From: Dokdonella sp.
GTDB lineage: Bacteria; Pseudomonadota; Gammaproteobacteria; Xanthomonadales; Rhodanobacteraceae
Assembly: GCF_019634815.1 (NCBI RefSeq)
Contig: NZ_JAHCAP010000019.1
Coordinates: 1-64,000 of the forward strand
Direction of reading: 5' to 3'
Length of the DNA: 64,000 nt
Shown: positions 35,405 to 45,123 of the stretch, in pieces
Numbering within the stretch: the stretch's first letter is position 1
Layout of the letters: the number at the start of each line of letters is the position of its first letter
The notes under the pieces: model-generated
What the model was told of the DNA's origin: nothing
Database searches by the model: none
Seen by the model: only the letters and a program-made list of their open reading frames with translations
Program-made: the position numbers and the translations under genes

Positions 35405-36934
35405 CTAGTCGAAGCGGACCAGACTGCGACCGCTCATCTGCGGCGGCTGCGGCAGACCCATCAAGGCCAGCACGGTCGGCGCCAGATCACGCAGCGCGCC
35501 GCGCTCGAGTCGCGCCGCTCGGCCAACATGGACCAGCGGCACCGGGCCCACCGTGTGCTGGGTGTGCGGCACGCCGTTGTCGTCAACCATCTGCTCGAGA
35601 TTGCCGTGGTCGGCACTGATGAGCATCTCGCCACCGGCCGCGCGGATCGCGGCTTCGATGCGACCGAGCGCGGCATCGACCGCTTCGGCCGCGGCAATCG
35701 CCGCGCCTTCGATTCCGGTATGCCCGACCATGTCGGGATTGGCGATGTTGCAGACGATGAAGTCGAATTGGCCTGACGCAATCGCCGCGACCAATCGATC
35801 GGTGAGCTCGGGACAGCTCATTTCCGGCTTGAGGTCGTAGGTGGCGACCTTGGGGCTCGGCACGAGGATGCGCTCCTCGCCCGCAAACGGCGCTTCGCGT
35901 CCGCCCGAGAAGAAAAACGTGACATGTGCGTACTTCTCGGTTTCGGCGATGCGCAACTGGCGCAAGCCGAGACCGGCAAGGTATTCACCCAACGTGTTGT
36001 CCATCGATTGCGGCGGGAATGCGATCGCGCTGTCGGCGACCAAACCCTTTTCGTATTCGGTCAAGGTCGCGCAGGCCGACAACTGCGGCACGCGACTGCG
36101 CGCGAAACCGCTGAAATCCGCATCGACGAAGGCATGCGAGATCTCGCGCGCACGATCGGCGCGGAAGTTCATGAACACGATCGCATCGCCGTCGTTGACC
36201 GCGGCACCCCCAGCGATCACGGTCGGTTTGACGAACTCGTCGTTCTCGCCGCGCGCGTAGGCCGCGTCGAGTGCGGCCAGCGCGTCGGCGGCGTGATGAT
36301 CCGCCTGCGCCAGCGCAATCGCCTGCCATGCGAGTTGCACGCGATCCCAGCGCTGATCGCGATCCATCGCGAAGTAACGGCCGGTTACGCTCGCGACCTT
36401 CGCGTTGCCGAGCCGCGCGCACTGCGCGGCAAGGCGTTCGAGCGAGGCGCGCGCACTGCGCGGCGGCGTGTCGCGCCCATCCAGGAAGGCATGCACGGCC
36501 ACGCGCGCCACGCCGCGGTCATGCGCCAGATCGAGCAGGGCGAAAATGTGGTCTTCCTGACTGTGCACGCCACCGGGCGAGAGCAGACCGAACACGTGCA
36601 GGGTGCCCTCGTGACGGCGCGCTGCATCACAGGCGTGCAGCAGCGCGGCGTTGTCGAAGAAGCTGCGATCGGCGATTGCGGCGTCGATGCGGGTGAGGTC
36701 CTGATGGACGATGCGCCCGGCGCCGATGTTCATGTGACCGACTTCGGAGTTGCCCATCTGCCCGTGCGGCAGCCCGACATGTTCGCCGAAGGTATCGATG
36801 AGGGTATGCGGACACTCGCGCAGCAGCCGCCGCCAGTTGGGCAAGTTGGCCAGCGCGATCGCATTGTGCGCGGTCTCCTCGCGATGGCCCCAGCCATCGA
36901 GTATCAGCAGCAGGACGGGTTTGGGTCGGGACAC
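35405..36934 (-). CDS. gpmI: 2,3-bisphosphoglycerate-independent phosphoglycerate mutase
   Basis: Glycolytic enzyme interconverting 3- and 2-phosphoglycerate through a phosphoserine intermediate and two Mn ions. 509 residues from GTG 36934. Signatures: VLLLILDGWG, HGQMGNSEVGHMNIGAG (catalytic Ser), LLSPGGVHSQEDH, HAFLDGRDTPPRSA, FMNFRADRAREIS, EKYAHVTFFFSGGRE, NPDMVGHTG and ISADHGNLEQM. It starts the gpmI-envC-ctpA set. The 550 nt upstream consist mostly of REP elements, so its promoter must lie in or next to the array. Confidence 0.97.
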   Translation of the reverse strand: MSRPKPVLLLILDGWGHREETAHNAIALANLPNWRRLLRECPHTLIDTFGEHVGLPHGQMGNSEVGHMNIGAGRIVHQDLTRIDAAIADRSFFDNAALLHACDAARRHEGTLHVFGLLSPGGVHSQEDHIFALLDLAHDRGVARVAVHAFLDGRDTPPRSARASLERLAAQCARLGNAKVASVTGRYFAMDRDQRWDRVQLAWQAIALAQADHHAADALAALDAAYARGENDEFVKPTVIAGGAAVNDGDAIVFMNFRADRAREISHAFVDADFSGFARSRVPQLSACATLTEYEKGLVADSAIAFPPQSMDNTLGEYLAGLGLRQLRIAETEKYAHVTFFFSGGREAPFAGEERILVPSPKVATYDLKPEMSCPELTDRLVAAIASGQFDFIVCNIANPDMVGHTGIEGAAIAAAEAVDAALGRIEAAIRAAGGEMLISADHGNLEQMVDDNGVPHTQHTVGPVPLVHVGRAARLERGALRDLAPTVLALMGLPQPPQMSGRSLVRFD

Positions 36935-37021
36935 AGGCGAAACCGCGGAAGGGAAAGCACTATCCTAGCCGATGCATCGCGCGCTGACCCTGTCCCGTGC
37001 GCAGGCGCGGCGCGGGCAGCA

Positions 37022-37445
37022 CGGGAGCGGAGCAAGCTCCGCTCTACGATGGTGGTGGTGTGCTCCTGCAGAGCCGAGCTCGCTCGGCTCGGGGTGCTCT
37101 TGTAGATCCGAGCTCGCTCGGCTCGGATGCGCGAAAGCAGCGGAGCAAATGCGAGATCGGAGCAAGCTCCGCTCTACGGGGCGGTGGGTTTTGTAGAGCC
37201 GAGCTCGCTCGGCTTGAGGCGCACGGGAGCGGAGCAAGCTCCGCTCTACGGGAAGGTCGCGACTGCCGTCGCTCCTGCAACAGCGCGCTGCAGGAGGGCC
37301 GGAAGGCCCGACCTGACGAACGGGAGCGGAGCAAGCTCCGCTCTACGATGGTGGTGGTGTGCTCCTGTAGAGCCGAGCTCGCTCGGCTCGGATGCGCGAA
37401 AGCAGCGGAGCAAATGCGAGAGCGGAGCAAGCTCCGCTCTACGGG
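37022..37445. repeat. REP array: nine GTAG palindromes in alternating orientation
   Basis: Nine ~23-nt palindromes of two sequence types. Type A, written GTAGAGCGGAGC-TT-GCTCCGCTC, occurs reversed at 37025-37047, 37155-37177, 37227-37249, 37324-37346 and 37420-37442. Type B, (GTAG)AGCCGAGC-TC-GCTCGGCT, occurs forward at 37068-37090, 37102-37127, 37193-37215 and 37367-37389. Orientation mostly alternates, giving REP doublets. A different palindrome (CTCCTGCA..TGCAGGAG) lies at 37271-37295. Such GTAG-headed REPs are typical of Stenotrophomonas/Xanthomonas genomes and are mobilised by RAYT (TnpA_REP) enzymes; none is encoded here. The array lies between the M1 peptidase 3' end and the gpmI start. 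Confidence 0.92.
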
Positions 37446-37485
37446 ACGCGCTTTTGCTCGAGGCGTTCGCCGCGAAGGGGCAGGC

Positions 37486-39321
37486 TCACTTGCCCGCCAG
37501 CGCCTTCTCGATGCTCACCTGGGTCATCGGGTGATAGCCGGGCTTGGCCTTGGCGTAGACCTCGCGTGCGAAGCGCAGGCCGTCGGGCGTCTTGGCCAGT
37601 TCCTCGTAAATCGGCACCACCAGATAGCGGCGACCGATGCGCGTCATGTACTTGGCCATCTGGGTGCGCGCGGGACGAAAGTCCGAGCGCGCCGCAGCCA
37701 GATACCAGCGGCGCGCAATTTCGGCGTTGGGCGATCCATTGAGGTGCCAGGCCGCATCGAGCGTGGCCAACTGTTGCGCGCTGAGTTTGTCCGGCAGTCC
37801 GTCGAGGAAATACATCCACTCTTGCGTGTTCCAGCGCTTGGCGTCGAGCTTGATCGCGGTGCGCTTGCCTTCCAGCCACTGGCTGCGCGCCTCGGCGATC
37901 GCCTGCAACTGCGGCGAAGTCGGCAGCGGCGCATCGGCGGGCACGCCGCCTTGGTAGATCCACGCCTTGACTTCGTCGAGACTCATCTTGCCCGGATACT
38001 TGTCGAGCAAGTTGGGTTTGAGCCAATCGAGCATCTGCTCGGTAGTGATGCTCCGGAACGCGAAATGCTCGAAATAGCTGCGCAGATAGGCGTCGAAAGC
38101 CTCGCGCCCGAAGCGCGCCTCAAGCGTACGCAGCAGCCATGCGCCCTTGACGTAGGCAAAGTCGGAAGCGGCATCGTCGGCATCGTCGAGATCGGGCACG
38201 AGTCGCTGGGTCGGCGCCGGCGTCGATTTGACCTCGCGCAGCAATTCATCGGCAGCGATGATGAATTCCTCGTCGGCCTGCACCTTGCCGTAGACCGCCT
38301 CGACGATGCGGTTCTCGACATAGCTGGTGAAGCCCTCGTTGAGCCACATGTGGCGCCAGCTTGCATTGGTGACGAGATTGCCCGACCAGGAATGCGCGAG
38401 CTCGTGCGCGACCAGCGACACCAGACTGCGGTCGCCGACCAACACGGTCGGGGTAGCGAAGGTCAGGCGCGGATTTTCCATGCCGCCGAATGGAAAACTC
38501 GGTGGCAGCACGAGGATGTCGTAGCGCTCCCAGCGGTACGGGCCGTAGAGCTTCTCGGTCGTCTCGATCATCTTCTCGGTGTCGGCAAATTCGTAGGCGG
38601 CCTTGGCGACCACCGAGGGCTCGGCATACACCGCGCTGCGCGGCCCGGTTTCGCGCACGGCGAGGTCGCCGACCGCGATTGCGAGCAGATACGAGGGAAT
38701 CGGCTGCTCCATCCTGAAGCTGAAATCACCATCGAGTGGGTGCTTGGCATCGTTGTTCGCGCTCATCACCACGCGCAGCGCCTTGGGCCCGGTCACATGC
38801 GCGCTGTAGGGAAAGCGCACCGCAGGCGTGTCCTGCAGCGGCACCCAACTGCGCGCATGGATCGACTGCGATTGCGAATACATGAACGGCTGCTTCTTGC
38901 CCGCGGTCTGCGCTGGCGTCATCCACTGCAGGCCAGAGGCCTGCGGTGCGGTGTGATAACGGATGCGCACCTTGGGCGCCTGCGCGTCGAGCGCAATGCG
39001 CAGCGCCGAGCCGAGCACCGGATCGCGCGCGGCCAGACTCCACTTGAGTGCATGCGCAGCGCCCTGCGCATCGAGCGCCTCGATGCCTTCGATGGTGAGA
39101 TCGCGCGTATCGAGCACCAACTCGCGCGCCTCGGGATCATGCCAGGCCAGTGCCAGCTCGGCGCTGCCGGCCAACTCACGCTTGTCGAAATCGACCTTGA
39201 GATCCAGCGAAAGCGCAGTCTGCGTGACCTTGGCCGGTTCGGCGTAACTGAAGCGATCGTGTTCGGCGGCCGAGGCTGACATGCACAGGAAGAACGATGC
39301 GGCGAGGAGGCGTTGCAGCAT
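37486..39321 (-). CDS. M1-family metallo-aminopeptidase, exported
   Basis: 611 residues from ATG 39321. Signal peptide MLQRLLAASFFLCMSASAA, so periplasmic or secreted. It has the M1 exopeptidase motif FPFGGMENPRLTFA and the zinc site VAHELAHSWSGN followed by NEGFTSYVE. The overall length, the YSQSQSIHARSWVPLQDTP segment and the C-terminal helical domain ending VSIEKALAGK are those of the leukotriene-A4-hydrolase/aminopeptidase B branch. Probably cleaves N-terminal residues from peptides. Followed by the REP array. Confidence 0.93.
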   Translation of the reverse strand: MLQRLLAASFFLCMSASAAEHDRFSYAEPAKVTQTALSLDLKVDFDKRELAGSAELALAWHDPEARELVLDTRDLTIEGIEALDAQGAAHALKWSLAARDPVLGSALRIALDAQAPKVRIRYHTAPQASGLQWMTPAQTAGKKQPFMYSQSQSIHARSWVPLQDTPAVRFPYSAHVTGPKALRVVMSANNDAKHPLDGDFSFRMEQPIPSYLLAIAVGDLAVRETGPRSAVYAEPSVVAKAAYEFADTEKMIETTEKLYGPYRWERYDILVLPPSFPFGGMENPRLTFATPTVLVGDRSLVSLVAHELAHSWSGNLVTNASWRHMWLNEGFTSYVENRIVEAVYGKVQADEEFIIAADELLREVKSTPAPTQRLVPDLDDADDAASDFAYVKGAWLLRTLEARFGREAFDAYLRSYFEHFAFRSITTEQMLDWLKPNLLDKYPGKMSLDEVKAWIYQGGVPADAPLPTSPQLQAIAEARSQWLEGKRTAIKLDAKRWNTQEWMYFLDGLPDKLSAQQLATLDAAWHLNGSPNAEIARRWYLAAARSDFRPARTQMAKYMTRIGRRYLVVPIYEELAKTPDGLRFAREVYAKAKPGYHPMTQVSIEKALAGK

Positions 39322-39507
39322 GGAAGGTGGTCCCTGAACGGCTTGCGATTGCGTATTGTCGCCGATCCGGCGCCACGCCGCGCCGGATCCACGCGCGCGC
39401 TCGATGCGGACCGGAAATCCGTGTCGAGGCCGTGTCCGGTCAAGCTGTCCGCTCGTGCCGGCCAGCATTCGAAAACGCAAGGCTAACCGATAGGCGAGCG
39501 GCTTGAA

Positions 39508-40254
39508 TCAGATCCGGTAGCCGCGATGGATCGCGACGATGCCCGCGGACAGGTTGCGCACGTCGACGCGCTCCAGCCCGACGCTTTCCATCATCGCCTT
39601 GAGCGTTTCCTGATCGGGATGCTTGCGGATCGACTCGGCGAGGTAGCGATAGCTGCCCTCGTCACCCGCGATCAGCGCACCGATGCGCGGCAATACCTGG
39701 AATGAATGGAAGTCGTAGAGCGGCTTGAGCAGTTCGGCCTTGAGCACGGAGAATTCGAGAATCAGCGCGCGACCACCGATCTTGAGCACGCGCTGGATCT
39801 CGGCCAGCGCCTTGTCCTTGCGGGTCACATTGCGCAGACCGAAGGCCATCGTGACGCAATCGAAGCTGCGATCGGGGAACGGCAAGGCCTCGGCATCCAT
39901 CTGCGCGCATTGCAAGCCCTGCACGAGACCACGATCGAGCAGGCGGTCGCGCCCGACGCGCAGCATGTCGCCATTGATGTCACCGACCACGATGCTGCCG
40001 CGCGCACCGACCTTGGGCCGCAGCAGCGCGGCGATGTCGCCGGTGCCGCCGGCCAGATCGAGCACCCGATCGCCTTCGCGCACGCCGCTGGTGGCAACGA
40101 AATAGCGCTTCCACAGCCGATGGATGCCAAATGACATGAGGTCATTCATGAGGTCGTACTTGCGCGCGACCGAGGTGAACACCTCACCGACCAAGCGCGC
40201 CTTGTCGGCCTCGGGGACGTCGCGGTAGCCGAAGTGGGTGGTGGATTGCGTCAT
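39508..40254 (-). CDS. ubiE: Ubiquinone/menaquinone biosynthesis C-methyltransferase UbiE
   Basis: SAM-dependent C-methyltransferase in ubiquinone (and, where present, menaquinone) synthesis. 248 residues from ATG 40254. Signatures: [38 protein letters not shown] at the N-terminus (shown in pieces), [12 protein letters not shown] (SAM loop), [21 protein letters not shown], and [25 protein letters not shown]. Divergent from the DUF2207 gene with about 110 nt between starts. Confidence 0.97.
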   Translation of the reverse strand: MTQSTTHFGYRDVPEADKARLVGEVFTSVARKYDLMNDLMSFGIHRLWKRYFVATSGVREGDRVLDLAGGTGDIAALLRPKVGARGSIVVGDINGDMLRVGRDRLLDRGLVQGLQCAQMDAEALPFPDRSFDCVTMAFGLRNVTRKDKALAEIQRVLKIGGRALILEFSVLKAELLKPLYDFHSFQVLPRIGALIAGDEGSYRYLAESIRKHPDQETLKAMMESVGLERVDVRNLSAGIVAIHRGYRI

Positions 40255-40366
40255 GTTGCCATCGTACCGCATCGCGCCATTGTCGCGCCGCGCATTCATG
40301 CGAAGATCGCCGCCGCGAGCGCCGCCACACGCGGCAGATCGACCGCCGACCAGGGGAGCATTGGCC

Positions 40367-42286
40367 ATGACGATCCTCAATCGCTACGCCCTGATCTTGC
40401 TGATCCTGTGCGGGGCCGCGGGATCATCGGCACGCGCCGACGAACGCATCCTCGCCTTCGACAGCCGCATCCAGGTGCAGGCCGATGGCAGCATGGATGT
40501 CACCGAGACGATCCGCGTGCGCGCCGAGGGGCAGCAGATCAACCACGGCATCTACCGCGACTTCCCCACCGACTACCGCGACCGGGGCGGCAACAAGGTC
40601 CACGTTGCGTTCGAGCCGCGCACGCTCACGCGTGATGGCGCCAGGGAAGACTTCCGCAGCGAGCGCCACGGCAACGGGGTGCGCGTGTATTTCGGCTCCA
40701 AGGACATCACGCTCAGCCCGGGGGAATACAGCTACGCCTTCAGCTACCACACCAATCGCCAACTCGGTTTCTTTGCCACGCACGACGAGCTGTACTGGAA
40801 CGTCACCGGCAATGGCTGGGATTTTCCGATCGATGCCGCCAGTGCCGAGGTGAACCTGCCCGGCGCGATTGCGACGTCGGCGCTGCAGCTTGAAGCCTAC
40901 ACCGGCGTCGAGGGTGCCAAGGACAAGAACTACGAAGCGACTGCCGATGCGCCGTCGCAAGCGCGTTTCCGCACCACGCAAGCCTTGATGCCGCGCGAAG
41001 GCTTGACGATCGTCGTCGGCTTTCCCAAGGGTGTCGTTGCCGAGCCCAGCAAGGAGCAACGCGCAGCTTGGTTCTTCGCCGACAATGCCGGCGTGCTCGC
41101 GCTGTGCGGGGGCCTGCTGCTGATCTTCATCTGGTATCTCGTGCAATGGCTGCGCGTCGGCCGCGATCCCGAACCCGGGCCGATCTTCCCACGCTACGAG
41201 GCGCCCGACGGCCTCACGCCCAGCGCGCTGCGCTTCATCGAGCGCATGGGCTGGGATGAGCGCTGCGTCGCCGCCGACCTCGTCGATGCCGCGGTGCGCG
41301 GCGCGATCCGCATCAACAACACAGCCGACAGTTATCGCATCGAGCGGGCCGACGCCGTCGATCTACCCAGCCGCGAGGCGCAACTGATCGGTGACCTCTT
41401 GCAGGGCGCCGGGGAATTCGACCTCAAGCGCAGCAATCACCAACGCATCTCCACGGCGATCAAGGCACACAAAAAAGGACTCACCAGCGAATACGGTGAT
41501 CGCTATTTCAACAAGAACACCCGATTGGTGGTGATCGGCGGTCTTCTCACGCTGGCCACGGTGATCGGTGCGGTGCTGTTGCTCGGCGAAAAGGACAGGA
41601 TGATCGGTGGCGGCTTCATGCTGGTCTGGTTGGGCGGCTGGAGCCTGGGCGTGTTTGCCCTCGGCAGTGGCGTGATCGATGCCTGGCGCTCGGTCGCCAG
41701 CGGCAACAAGTCCGGTTCACTCGGAGTCCTCGCCGCGCTCGGCGTGACCCTGTTCGCCTTGCCGTTCTTCATCGGCGAAGTGGTCGGACTGGGTGCCCTG
41801 CTGATGATCTTCGGCATCGCCTTTTCGATTGCGATCGTCGTGTTGCTTGCGACCAACCTGTTGTTTGCGCACCTTATGAAGGCGCCCACGATTGCCGGGC
41901 GCAAGGTACTCGACCAGATCGAGGGCCTGCGCCTGTATCTGGGCGTGGCCGAGCGCGACGAACTGGCGGCACAGAAGGCGCCACCGCTGACCACCGGGGA
42001 ATACCAGCGCATGCTGCCCTATGCGCTGGCGCTCGGCGTGGAAAAGAACTGGACCGATCAATTTGCCGCGGCGATCGGGCCTGCCGCCGCAGCCGCCGCG
42101 GTGGCTGCTGCGGGCTGGTATCACGGCAGCTCGATCAACAACCTCGGCAGCTTTGCCAGCGGCATCGGTTCCTCATTCGGCAGCGCGATCTCGTCCTCGT
42201 CGAGCGCGCCCGGCTCCTCCTCGGGCGGTGGCGGCGGCGGTTCATCGGGCGGCGGTGGTGGTGGCGGCGGTGGTGGTGGCTGGTGA
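40367..42286 (+). CDS. DUF2207 membrane protein with glycine-rich tail
   Basis: 639 residues from ATG 40367 (AGGGGAG upstream). A signal peptide ([18 protein letters not shown]) precedes an extracytoplasmic beta domain typical of DUF2207/YciQ proteins ([48 protein letters not shown]). A membrane span (~245-265, [15 protein letters not shown]) follows, then a cytoplasmic region ([22 protein letters not shown]), further spans (~385-425, ~470-510) and a Ser/Gly-only tail ending in a poly-Gly run and W. Function of the family is unknown. Confidence 0.9.
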   Translation: MTILNRYALILLILCGAAGSSARADERILAFDSRIQVQADGSMDVTETIRVRAEGQQINHGIYRDFPTDYRDRGGNKVHVAFEPRTLTRDGAREDFRSERHGNGVRVYFGSKDITLSPGEYSYAFSYHTNRQLGFFATHDELYWNVTGNGWDFPIDAASAEVNLPGAIATSALQLEAYTGVEGAKDKNYEATADAPSQARFRTTQALMPREGLTIVVGFPKGVVAEPSKEQRAAWFFADNAGVLALCGGLLLIFIWYLVQWLRVGRDPEPGPIFPRYEAPDGLTPSALRFIERMGWDERCVAADLVDAAVRGAIRINNTADSYRIERADAVDLPSREAQLIGDLLQGAGEFDLKRSNHQRISTAIKAHKKGLTSEYGDRYFNKNTRLVVIGGLLTLATVIGAVLLLGEKDRMIGGGFMLVWLGGWSLGVFALGSGVIDAWRSVASGNKSGSLGVLAALGVTLFALPFFIGEVVGLGALLMIFGIAFSIAIVVLLATNLLFAHLMKAPTIAGRKVLDQIEGLRLYLGVAERDELAAQKAPPLTTGEYQRMLPYALALGVEKNWTDQFAAAIGPAAAAAAVAAAGWYHGSSINNLGSFASGIGSSFGSAISSSSSAPGSSSGGGGGGSSGGGGGGGGGGGW

Positions 42287-42352
42287 AGTGTCCAGCCATG
42301 CGCTGCGCGCCTCGCCTCAATCAGCTCGCCCCCCGCGTTCGCGCCCATCCCG

Positions 42353-42385
42353 TGCGTGCCGGCACGCAGGACGCGCGCCCTGCGT
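42353..42385. terminator. Nested palindromes between convergent genes
   Basis: TGCGTGCC/GGCACGCA (42353-42368) is a perfect 16-bp palindrome. Its right half is reused by a second stem, ACGCAGG (42364-42370) with CCTGCGT (42379-42385). The two structures are mutually exclusive. They sit between the convergent DUF2207 and beta-helix genes and may act as a bidirectional terminator. Confidence 0.45.
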
Positions 42386-42393
42386 GACCTACC

Positions 42394-43380
42394 CTACTCA
42401 CCGGTAATTGGCTGTCCGTTTTCATGCCACACATTGCCAGAGCGAATATTGCCTGGCGCGGTCGCATCAAATTGTCCGAGTGCCTGAAAAGTGCCGCACT
42501 CGGGGTGATAGACCGTCGAGAAGCGGTTGTCCAATATCCGAATATCATGCGTATCGTCGGGATAGTTGTGGGTTTGGCCGCCCCGCACGCAGATGGAACC
42601 GCCCGCAACCAGATTGTTCTGGAGCAGGTAGTTGGTGACCGGCGCATAGTCGCTGTACATGTTCACCGATGACGAACAACCGGTATTGACGCAGATGAAA
42701 GTATTGCCAGTCACGGTGAAATTGTCGCCGCCATGCGTGCTGATCGCGGTTCGGTGCGCGCCCTCGATGGTGCGGTCCGAATAGACATATGAATCCCTGA
42801 CCGTGATATTTCCGTAGATCATCATGCCGCGACCGACATGGTGAATCTTGACGTGGTCAAAAGTCTGGCCGCCCGGGCACCGCTGATAGACTCCCCAGGG
42901 GATGCCGGGCGCAGGCGACTTGTCGACCTCGGTATATTCGATCAGGGTATTGGCCGGGCAAGTTGAAACACCATATCCGATATCAATCCCGTACAGACCG
43001 CCACTGATGACCGTGGTGTCGCGCACGGTCACGTTGTTGTGCTGGATGCGAAGCTCGCCATGGATGCACATGCCTTCGATCGTCTGGCCGTCGCTTGATG
43101 TCGTGAAGTTGCCGTTGAAGGTACTCGTACACGTGTATCTCGGGCCGGTATTGCAGGGATTGGCCCGGCCCGTGAGATCAGGCCCCTCGATACCCAGCGC
43201 AAGACCCGGGGACTGGCTTGCAGTCGAAAGTCCGCCCGCGGCACCCCCTGCCGCGGGCACTTCGAATCCGCTGACGAAGATCGAATCGATCCCGCAGGAT
43301 TGGGCACGAGCGCCCCCTGCCGCGAGCACAATGGCCGCAGTGCCCAGGATGCCGCATTGCCATTTCGTTACCGTACGCAT
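42394..43380 (-). CDS. Secreted right-handed beta-helix protein
   Basis: 328 residues from ATG 43380. A signal peptide (CGILGTAAIVLAAGGARA) is followed at once by SCGIDSIFVSGFEVP, a motif related to the tails of two other secreted proteins in this window. From ~residue 85 the sequence shows parallel beta-helix repeats of the pectate-lyase type (IEGMCIHGELRIQHNNVTVRDTTV, FDHVKIHHVGRGMMIYGNITVRDSYVY, NFTVTGNTFICV, HDIRILDNRFS). Several paired cysteines suggest disulfides. No catalytic residues of polysaccharide lyases can be assigned. Base composition looks less GC-rich than its neighbours, so transfer is possible. Confidence 0.82.
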   Translation of the reverse strand: MRTVTKWQCGILGTAAIVLAAGGARAQSCGIDSIFVSGFEVPAAGGAAGGLSTASQSPGLALGIEGPDLTGRANPCNTGPRYTCTSTFNGNFTTSSDGQTIEGMCIHGELRIQHNNVTVRDTTVISGGLYGIDIGYGVSTCPANTLIEYTEVDKSPAPGIPWGVYQRCPGGQTFDHVKIHHVGRGMMIYGNITVRDSYVYSDRTIEGAHRTAISTHGGDNFTVTGNTFICVNTGCSSSVNMYSDYAPVTNYLLQNNLVAGGSICVRGGQTHNYPDDTHDIRILDNRFSTVYHPECGTFQALGQFDATAPGNIRSGNVWHENGQPITGE

Positions 43381-43632
43381 GAGTCGCCCTCTCCGATCAA
43401 CCGTTCAAAACAGTGCAGCGCCGAAAGAGTTCGCACTGAACCCATGCGGCGGCGCCGAATCCCCCATGTGCGCGGACTCGGCTCATTCAAGATCAAAGGC
43501 CTGTGCGCTCGATCGGCGGATGCACCCTCCATGGCGCGCGACAATGGCGGAGTTTTCAATGTCTCCCGAGAAAGACCCCGCTTGGCAGCTGCCTTGGCTC
43601 GGCTTGCTTGTTGTCGCAACGGACGGGTTCAG

Positions 43633-43666
43633 TCCCGGACCGGCAGATTCACCTGCCGGCCCGGGA
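43633..43666 (-). terminator. Terminator-like hairpin after the Cys-rich secreted gene
   Basis: A 14-position stem with one mismatch (TCCCGGaCCGGCAG with CTGCCGGcCCGGGA) and a 6-nt loop lies 8 nt downstream of the minus-strand stop at 43675, separating that gene from the beta-helix gene. Confidence 0.55.
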
Positions 43667-43674
43667 GGGTTCAA

Positions 43675-45123
43675 TCAGTCACAGGTTGGTGCATTTTTTG
43701 CCCAGTCGTAAGCACAACGTCCGCCGTAGACGCTATAGCTGCGTCCATGCACGGCCTGAACCTGGGTATACGAGTCGTCGTTGCAGTTGTGGTAGCCCGA
43801 CCGACCGATCAGCCAGTAATTGGTGCGGCAGGTGTGCCAAGAGGCTGCGCCCGGGCTTGGCGACCAGGTGGTCGATGGGATGTGGTAGGACGAGGAACGA
43901 TAGCCGAGATAGGTGCACTTTCGGCTCATGTTGCCATTGTAGGCGCAGCCTCCGTGATTGCAGAAGCTCCTCGTGCCGGTACGGTGGTAGGTCTGTGAAG
44001 ATGCGCTGTTGTACTTGTACAGCTGAACGTACGTGGCGGAGTGCTCGCCAACCCATGATGGCATGCCCCACACCCCGGTCCTCCAGACCTGGATGCTTGT
44101 GCGATAGATGCCAGCCGCCTTGGGAATGGCGAAACCAGCCATTTGACTGTCGCGGTCCCGTCCCGGCAACAAGTCTCGCGCCGAGGCCTTCGCCATGCGC
44201 TGCATCGCATCCAGTTCATCGGCGCGACTGAGTGAGGCACCGGGAATCGCCTTGGCGCTGTAGGCCAGGGCGTTCAGGGCTGACGCCGCCCTGCCGAATT
44301 CGCTTGCCAATTCGTGATGATCCCGTGTGGTCTGCTTCTCCAGCGCGCCCCGCCACCCTGCCGGCACCGCGTCGCCCGTCAATTCGGCCGCCAGCGCATA
44401 GCCATCGGCATCGGTCAGCATCAGATTGGTTCCGACGCGACCAAAATACCCCTCCTCATTCAGCTCGTCGGGAAAAAATTCCTGTCCGATCTGAAGAGTC
44501 ATGCCATCAGCCAGATCCACGCGCAACGCATCGCCGCTGGTTCGCGCCATTGCCACGTTGCGGACGGCATCGATGTAGAAGTCGGCAACTTCCGCGGCAC
44601 TGACCGGCGCCGCGCCCTTGGCGACACTTTCGTCACGCAAGGGAAACCCTGCTGCAGGCGTATTGGCGGCGCCCATGGCCAGCGTCGCCAGAGCGGCCTT
44701 TTCAGCGCGCAGCGAGGTATGCAGGTGGGTGCTTTCCAGCGCGCGCCCCAAGCCCTCGAGCAGGTGGGCGTACTTGAAACCCTCCGTCACCAGGAACTCG
44801 CCTTGCGCCGGCGTCGAGCTCGATTTGGCGTGCTGACCCGACAGCGCCAGCGTTCGGCCCGCTGCATCGACCAGGCGCATTTCGAGAGAGCCAAATGCAC
44901 CGCCATCGGCATCGTCCGAACGTCGAGCTTCGAAATAGATTGTTTCCCCGTTCAGATTGTAGGCACCTGCAAGACCAAGCTCCGGATCGACCAGGAAGAA
45001 TTCCACGCTGCCCGGTTGCGCTGCTTGCTGCGCGGGCTGCAACGATTGCCTTGCCTGCAGGACGGTGGACAGGCTCAGTGCGACTGCTGCAGACAGTACG
45101 ACCGCCTTGAATATGTGTTTCAT
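43675..45123 (-). CDS. Secreted protein of unknown function with Cys/Tyr-rich C-terminus
   Basis: 482 residues from ATG 45123 (AGGGGAAG 4 nt upstream). Signal peptide MKHIFKAVVLSAAVALSLSTVLQA. Residues ~35-330 are a soluble Ala-rich region with a beta start (VEFFLVDPELGLAGAYNLNG) and several helices. The last ~140 residues are compositionally different: rich in Ser, Tyr, Trp and Cys (IQVWRTGVWGMPSWVGEHSA, SFCNHGGCAYNGNMSRKCTY, WHTCRTNYWLIG, YHNCNDD), suggesting a small disulfide-bonded module that could bind a surface or glycan. I recognise no family. Lower-GC texture, like the beta-helix gene next to it. Confidence 0.8.
   Translation of the reverse strand: MKHIFKAVVLSAAVALSLSTVLQARQSLQPAQQAAQPGSVEFFLVDPELGLAGAYNLNGETIYFEARRSDDADGGAFGSLEMRLVDAAGRTLALSGQHAKSSSTPAQGEFLVTEGFKYAHLLEGLGRALESTHLHTSLRAEKAALATLAMGAANTPAAGFPLRDESVAKGAAPVSAAEVADFYIDAVRNVAMARTSGDALRVDLADGMTLQIGQEFFPDELNEEGYFGRVGTNLMLTDADGYALAAELTGDAVPAGWRGALEKQTTRDHHELASEFGRAASALNALAYSAKAIPGASLSRADELDAMQRMAKASARDLLPGRDRDSQMAGFAIPKAAGIYRTSIQVWRTGVWGMPSWVGEHSATYVQLYKYNSASSQTYHRTGTRSFCNHGGCAYNGNMSRKCTYLGYRSSSYHIPSTTWSPSPGAASWHTCRTNYWLIGRSGYHNCNDDSYTQVQAVHGRSYSVYGGRCAYDWAKNAPTCD

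Noticed and set aside
37022-37445. CRISPR array
   Set aside because: Repeats are palindromic, in both orientations and unevenly spaced, with repeated spacers; no cas genes. REP elements explain them.
36997-39279. Long plus-strand frame starting in the REP array
   Set aside because: REP palindromes lack stops in this frame, and the rest is antisense to the M1 aminopeptidase.
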